Positions 59,462 through 64,000 of a stretch of 64,000 nt of DNA are shown here, one piece after another. The notes beneath the pieces are model-generated. The model searched no databases. It worked only from the letters and a program-made list of their open reading frames with translations, and was not told the origin of the DNA. The stretch spans positions 1-64,000 of the forward strand of contig JBCDGG010000005.1 of NCBI GenBank assembly GCA_038757905.1. The letters run 5' to 3'. Source of the DNA: HLUCCA09 sp038757905. Lineage in GTDB: Bacteria; Pseudomonadota; Alphaproteobacteria; Rhodobacterales; Rhodobacteraceae. Position 1 is the first letter of the stretch. Every line of letters starts with the position of its first letter. The position numbers and the translations under genes are program-made.

Positions 59462-60502
59462 TTATGGCAGCGGGACCCCATGGCGTTTCATCAACTCGCC
59501 CGAGGTGACCTCCGGCACGGTGAGGATCTCCTCCCGCGGGCGCAGGAACTTCTCGCGCAGGGCGAGGGGGAGCCCGCAAAGGTCGGGGTGCCCGCGGAAG
59601 AGACGGCGCAGCGTGCGGGCCTTCGGCGGCTCGCGCCACAGCCAGGCGCTCTCTTCGGGGTCGAGGTGATCGGCATAGGGCAAGGCCACCAATCGGTAGG
59701 GCGACAGGCTTTCCCACACGAACGTGGCGTCCACCTCGTGCCATGGCTTCGGCACATAGATCGCGTGCACGAAAGCCGGGGTGCCCCGTAGCGCGTTCAG
59801 GGCCCGGGGCCCGGGGCGGTACCCGGTCTTCCGCAGGCATTGCGCGATCTCCCGGCTCTCGCGGAGCAGCGCAATCGGGATCTGCTGAAACCTGCGGCTG
59901 CCCAGGAGCGCGCTCAGGACGGACTGATCCGACTGGAACGCCAGGGGGCGGACGAAGTGCCCGAAGTCCTTGCCCGCGTTGTAGGCTGGAGACAGGACAA
60001 CGCGCTGCCAGTCTTCCAAGAGCGCGCGGTGGTGCCGGCTCACCGATACGACGCTGCTGTTGATCTCGAAGTTCGCGCCATCGGCGCGCGGCTCCAGCCC
60101 CAGGTCGATGGCGCGGTTGCTGATGCCGCGCGGCTGAACGAGCTTCGGCTCCTCGGCGATGACCAGCGTTTCGGCAGAAGCCTCGACCAGACGCGACGGC
60201 AATGCGTTGGCGAGGATGATGTCGGAGTCGATCCAGACGGCCCGCTCCACCCCGTTGTCGAGGAGCCAGAGCAGGAGTTCGGCCTTGATGTCCCACCCGG
60301 TGCCCTGAGGCTCCGGCTCCGCATGGCACACGACGTTGGGGCGGGCCGCCAGCCACGCCGCCATCGCGTCGGGCAGCGGTGCGGTGAAGACGTGCACCCG
60401 TGAGGTCGGCGCGTGCCTCTCGAGGCTGAGCGCAAGGAGCTTCAGCGCCACAAAATCCGAAGGACGGCTTTCGAAGGCGCAGAAGTCCAGCCCTTGCGTC
60501 AT
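59462..60502 (-). CDS. Putative GT-A-fold glycosyltransferase-like protein
   Basis: 346 residues. A WIDSDIILAN segment (about 93-102) resembles the DxD metal/nucleotide-sugar motif of GT-A glycosyltransferases, and the N-terminal FVALKLLALSLERHAP with VHVFTAPLPD fits the first nucleotide-binding strands. A HAIYVPKPWH segment follows in the second half. No membrane segment. The start overlaps the gltB stop in ATGA, so it is co-translated with gltB. The acceptor and donor sugar are unknown. Confidence 0.7.
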   Translation of the reverse strand: MTQGLDFCAFESRPSDFVALKLLALSLERHAPTSRVHVFTAPLPDAMAAWLAARPNVVCHAEPEPQGTGWDIKAELLLWLLDNGVERAVWIDSDIILANALPSRLVEASAETLVIAEEPKLVQPRGISNRAIDLGLEPRADGANFEINSSVVSVSRHHRALLEDWQRVVLSPAYNAGKDFGHFVRPLAFQSDQSVLSALLGSRRFQQIPIALLRESREIAQCLRKTGYRPGPRALNALRGTPAFVHAIYVPKPWHEVDATFVWESLSPYRLVALPYADHLDPEESAWLWREPPKARTLRRLFRGHPDLCGLPLALREKFLRPREEILTVPEVTSGELMKRHGVPLP

Positions 60503-63500
60503 TCCGCCGGTACCGCGGCCTCTTCGATCCCGAGCGGGTGGGCGAGCTTGCCGATCATCTCCTTCGGGCAGATCTGCAGGAAGTTGCCGCGCTCAAGATC
60601 CCAATGCTGCAGGATATCGGCCGCATGGCGGCTGCCCGTCTCGGCCAGATGGCGCTCGATCAGCCCCTTCAACTCCGCCTCCCAATGCGGCACCTCCACC
60701 GGACAGGTGACGAGCGTTTCCATGTTCATCATGTCCAGCGCGAGGCCGTCGGGATCGTGCAGATACGCCATCCCGCCGGTCATCCCGGCACCGAAGTTGG
60801 CGCCGATCTGGCCGAGGATCACGGCCACGCCGCCCGTCATGTACTCGCAGCCGTTAGAGCCGCAGCCCTCCACAACGACGCGCGCACCGGAGTTTCTGAC
60901 AGCGAACCGCTCACCCGCGCGGCCTGCGGCGAACAAGTAGCCGTCCGTCGCGCCGTAAAGCACGGTGTTGCCGATAATGACGTTCTCGTCTGCCCGCAGC
61001 GGAGACGCCATGGGCGGGCGAACGACGATCGTGCCGCCGGAAAGCCCTTTGCCGACATAGTCGTTGGCGTCCCCCGACACTTCCAGCTTGAGGCCCGGCG
61101 CGGAAAAGGCGCCCAGGGACTGGCCGGCGGAGCCCGTCAGCTTGACATGCAGATGGTCCGGCTGAAGCTGATTGCGCATACCGAAGCGCTGCACGATATG
61201 GCTGGAGGTGCGCGTCCCGATGGTGCGCAGCGTGTTCTGCACCGCATAGCTCAGCTGCATCTTTTCGCCGTCTTCGAGGAACCGTGCGGCATCCTTCACG
61301 ATCTCGGCGTCGAGCGTATCGGGCACCTTGTTGCGGGGCTTGTCGCGGTCGTAGACGATCTCTGCCGCGCCATCGACTGTGATCAGCATCGGGTTGAGAT
61401 CCAGATCGTCGAGATGGGCGGAGCCCCGGCTGACCTGCATGAGCAGATCGGCGCGGCCGATCACCTCGTCAAGCGAGCGGGCCCCGATCTCGGCCAGGAT
61501 CTCGCGCACTTCGGTGGCGTAGAAGGTGATCAGGTTGACCACCTTGTCGGCGTTGCCGGTGAACTTCTCGCGCAGACGCGGATCCTGGGTGCAGACGCCG
61601 ACGGGGCAGGTGTTCGACTGGCACTGGCGCACCATGATGCAGCCCATGGCGATCAGCGCGGCAGTGCCAATGCCGTATTCCTCGGCGCCCATCATGGCGG
61701 CCATGACGATATCGCGCCCCGTCCGCAACCCGCCATCGGTGCGCAGCGTCACCCGCGCGCGCAGCTTGTTCATGGCGAGCACCTGATGCGCCTCGGTCAG
61801 GCCCATCTCCCACGGCAGACCGGCATACTTGATCGAAGTGGCAGGGGACGCCCCGGTGCCGCCATTGTGGCCCGAGATCAGGATCACGTCCGCCTCGGCC
61901 TTGGCCACGCCGGCGGCAATGGTGCCAACGCCACTGCTGGCTACCAGCTTCACCGTCACCTTGGCGCGCGGGTTGATCTGCTTGAGGTCATAGATCAGCT
62001 GCGCAAGGTCTTCGATGGAGTAGATGTCGTGGTGCGGCGGGGGCGAGATCAGCGTCACGCCCGGCGTCGAATGCCGCAGCCGCGCGATCAACTCGGTCAC
62101 CTTCATGCCGGGCAACTGGCCGCCCTCGCCGGGCTTGGCTCCCTGGGCGACCTTGATCTCCAGCTCTTCGCAATGGTTGAGATACTCCGCCGTCACCCCG
62201 AACCGGCCGGAGGCCACCTGCTTGATCTTGGCGGACGGATTGTCGCCATTGGGCTCCGGCACGAAGTGGGCCGGATCTTCCCCGCCTTCGCCGCTGTCGG
62301 ACTTGGCGCCGATGCGGTTCATCGCGACATTGAGCGTCTTGTGCGCCTCGGGGCTCAGCGCGCCGAGCGACATGCCGGGCGTCACGAAGCGCTTGCGGAT
62401 CGAAGTGATGCTCTCCACCTCTTCGATCGGCACGGGGCGGCCCAGGGGCTTGAAGTCCATCAGGTCGCGCAGGTGGATCGGCGGATTGGCCCGCATCTTG
62501 CCCGAATACTGCTTCCACATCTCGTAGGAGGCGCGGTCGCATGCCGCCTGCAGCAGGTGCATCGACGTGGCTTCCCACGCATGCGTCTCGCCCGAGCGGC
62601 GCGCCTTGTAGAAGCCGCCAATGGGCAGCACATCCTGGCTGCCGTTCCAGCCGCGGGCGTGGACCTCCTCGATCTTGCGCTGAATTCCGCCCACTCCGAT
62701 GCCCGAGATGCGGCTGATCATGCCGGGGAAGTACTCTGCGACCATGGCGCGGGACAGACCGACCGCCTCGAAGTTCAGGCCGCCGCGGTAGGACGAGATC
62801 ACCGAGATCCCCATCTTCGACATGATCTTCAGCAGTCCGGCATCGACGGCTTTGCGGAACCGCGCGACGGCTTCCGTCAGCGGGCCATCGAGCAAGCCGC
62901 GCTCGATCCGGTCGGCAAGGCTGTCCTCGGCGAGATAGGCGTTCACGGTCGTCGCCCCGCAGCCGATCAGCACGGCGAAGTAGTGCGGATCGATGCATTC
63001 GGCCGAGCGTACGTTGAGCGAGCAGAAGGTACGCAACCCTTTCTTCGTCAGCCCGCTATGCACGGCCGATGTCGCCAGGATCATCGGCATCGGAACGCGA
63101 TCTGCGCTCTGATGCTGATCCGTGAGCACGAGGTGGCCCGCCCCGGAGCGTACCGCGTCCTCGGCCTCGGCCCGGATCCGTTCCAACCCGTCGCGCAGGG
63201 CCGATTGCCCCGCATTCGCGGGAAAGGTGCAATCGAGCTCCACCATCGGCGCGCCGAAGCTCTCGACCAGCTTGTCGAACTGGGCATTGCCGACGAACGG
63301 GCTGTCCAGCACGATGATCTCGGTCTGGCTGCTGTCTTCATCGAGTACGTTCTTGAGGTTGCCGAACCGCGTCTTGAGCGACATCACGCGATACTCGCGC
63401 AGGCTGTCGATGGGCGGGTTCGTCACCTGGCTGAAGTTCTGCCGAAAGAAGTGGCTGAGCGGCCGGTACTTTTCCGACAGGACGGCCGATGGCGTGTCGT

Positions 63501-64000
63501 CTCCCATCGAGGCCAGCACTTCCTTGCCGTCTTCCGCCATGGGCGCCAGGATCTGCTCCAACTCCTCCAGCGAGTAGCCCGCGGCGATCTGGCGCTTGCG
63601 CAACTCGGCCCCGCTGAAGAGCGGCATCTCTGTTGCATCGCCGAGAACGTCGTCCAGTTCGGCGATCTTCTGCACCCATTCGCCGAAGGGCTGTGCGGCC
63701 GCCAACCTGTCCTTGATTTCCACATCGTGGAACAGCTTGCCCTCCGCCATGTCGACGGCGATCATCTGGCCCGGGCCGAGCGCGCCCTTTTCCACCACCG
63801 TGGCCTCGTCGGTCGGCACCATGCCCACCTCGGATCCGGCGATGAGCAGGCCATCGCCCGTCACCACGTACCGCATGGGGCGCAGGCCGTTCCTGTCGAG
63901 CCCGCCGCAAACCCAGCGGCCATCGGTCATCGCCAGCGCGGCGGGGCCGTCCCACGGCTCCATCACCGAGTTGACGTAGGAGTACATGTCACGCCACGCC
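60499..64000 (-). CDS. gltB: Glutamate synthase (NADPH) large subunit, partial
   Basis: 3' part of the large subunit, 1167 codons in the window; the 5' end and the N-terminal amidotransferase active site lie beyond the right edge. The frame reaches the edge without a start; the first visible family sequence is YSYVNSVMEPWDGPAA. Next comes the central domain, then the FMN domain (VKLVASSGVGTIAAGVAKA, HNGGTGASPATSIK) with the 3Fe-4S cysteines in CIMVRQCQSNTCPVGVCT. The GxGxG-repeat beta-helix domain follows (GRAGERFAVRNSGARVVVEG). It makes glutamate from glutamine and 2-oxoglutarate. Confidence 0.97.
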   Translation of the reverse strand, partial: AWRDMYSYVNSVMEPWDGPAALAMTDGRWVCGGLDRNGLRPMRYVVTGDGLLIAGSEVGMVPTDEATVVEKGALGPGQMIAVDMAEGKLFHDVEIKDRLAAAQPFGEWVQKIAELDDVLGDATEMPLFSGAELRKRQIAAGYSLEELEQILAPMAEDGKEVLASMGDDTPSAVLSEKYRPLSHFFRQNFSQVTNPPIDSLREYRVMSLKTRFGNLKNVLDEDSSQTEIIVLDSPFVGNAQFDKLVESFGAPMVELDCTFPANAGQSALRDGLERIRAEAEDAVRSGAGHLVLTDQHQSADRVPMPMILATSAVHSGLTKKGLRTFCSLNVRSAECIDPHYFAVLIGCGATTVNAYLAEDSLADRIERGLLDGPLTEAVARFRKAVDAGLLKIMSKMGISVISSYRGGLNFEAVGLSRAMVAEYFPGMISRISGIGVGGIQRKIEEVHARGWNGSQDVLPIGGFYKARRSGETHAWEATSMHLLQAACDRASYEMWKQYSGKMRANPPIHLRDLMDFKPLGRPVPIEEVESITSIRKRFVTPGMSLGALSPEAHKTLNVAMNRIGAKSDSGEGGEDPAHFVPEPNGDNPSAKIKQVASGRFGVTAEYLNHCEELEIKVAQGAKPGEGGQLPGMKVTELIARLRHSTPGVTLISPPPHHDIYSIEDLAQLIYDLKQINPRAKVTVKLVASSGVGTIAAGVAKAEADVILISGHNGGTGASPATSIKYAGLPWEMGLTEAHQVLAMNKLRARVTLRTDGGLRTGRDIVMAAMMGAEEYGIGTAALIAMGCIMVRQCQSNTCPVGVCTQDPRLREKFTGNADKVVNLITFYATEVREILAEIGARSLDEVIGRADLLMQVSRGSAHLDDLDLNPMLITVDGAAEIVYDRDKPRNKVPDTLDAEIVKDAARFLEDGEKMQLSYAVQNTLRTIGTRTSSHIVQRFGMRNQLQPDHLHVKLTGSAGQSLGAFSAPGLKLEVSGDANDYVGKGLSGGTIVVRPPMASPLRADENVIIGNTVLYGATDGYLFAAGRAGERFAVRNSGARVVVEGCGSNGCEYMTGGVAVILGQIGANFGAGMTGGMAYLHDPDGLALDMMNMETLVTCPVEVPHWEAELKGLIERHLAETGSRHAADILQHWDLERGNFLQICPKEMIGKLAHPLGIEEAAVPAE

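Noticed and set aside
1..64000. CRISPR arrays, tRNA or rRNA genes, insertion sequences, integrases
   Set aside because: No regularly spaced repeats, cloverleaf-type genes, rRNA-like sequence or transposase/integrase motifs were seen on reading the window; weak or highly diverged examples could have been missed without a search tool.

Overview
The window is high-GC and densely coded. It looks like a chromosome segment from an alphaproteobacterium of the Rhodobacterales (Roseobacter/Rhodobacter type). The main reasons are the block ilvE-like / petP-like MarR / petR-like regulator / histone-deacetylase-like / xseB / ispA / dxs, a gcvT-gcvH-gcvP operon and gltB, together with heavy use of ATGA/GTGA stop-start overlaps. 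No rRNA, tRNA, CRISPR array or insertion sequence was seen.

Region 1 (about 0.1-35.7 kb) is a large catabolic and uptake cluster. Its borders carry two family-5 solute-binding proteins (136-1716 and 34113-35654). Inside are an oligopeptide-type ABC transporter (two permeases and two ATPases, 28741-32926) and a GntR/FCD regulator (33285-33980). Two divergent enzyme operons start from one intergenic region at 19.08-19.28 kb. The leftward one (11 genes) encodes an M32 carboxypeptidase, an aminotransferase, a VOC protein, a PuuE-type deacetylase/allantoinase, an AllA-type lyase, two Gfo/Idh dehydrogenases, an SDR, an M14 carboxypeptidase and hydantoinase/oxoprolinase subunits A and B. The rightward one (8 genes) encodes two tandem 292-residue DUF4438-like proteins, an Ldh-family dehydrogenase, an M24 peptidase, a metal-dependent amidohydrolase, a second aminotransferase, an unrecognised TIM-barrel-like protein and an allantoinase/dihydropyrimidinase-type cyclic amidase. 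A creatininase-like / ketopantoate-reductase-like / SDR operon and an epimerase lie at the left. A near-palindromic 12-mer, ATTGTCGACATT with small variations, occurs in four intergenic regions of this cluster: before the first binding protein, between the two enzyme operons, between permeases and ATPases, and before the GntR gene. I read these as operators of the GntR protein. The predicted job is import and stepwise hydrolysis of a peptide-like or cyclic amide/ureide compound; the substrate is not known.

Region 2 (36.2-40.5 kb) is the glycine cleavage operon gcvT-gcvH-gcvP.

Region 3 (41.0-46.5 kb) looks decayed. It holds an AraC regulator and a small monooxygenase, each split by a one-base frameshift; a MocR regulator whose best-supported start is followed by an amber codon; a TRAP binding-protein gene with two frameshifts and a stop; and a TRAP permease remnant that joins the start of the small subunit to the end of the large one. 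An intact DUF2867 gene and an intact amidohydrolase gene (46512-47372) sit among these.

Region 4 (47.6-64 kb) is core metabolism and regulation. It holds the isoprenoid genes dxs, ispA and xseB, the HDAC-like gene, petR/petP-like regulators, ilvE, a few small unknown or secreted proteins, queG, a GST, mtgA, a DxD glycosyltransferase-like gene and the 3' part of gltB, which runs off the right edge.
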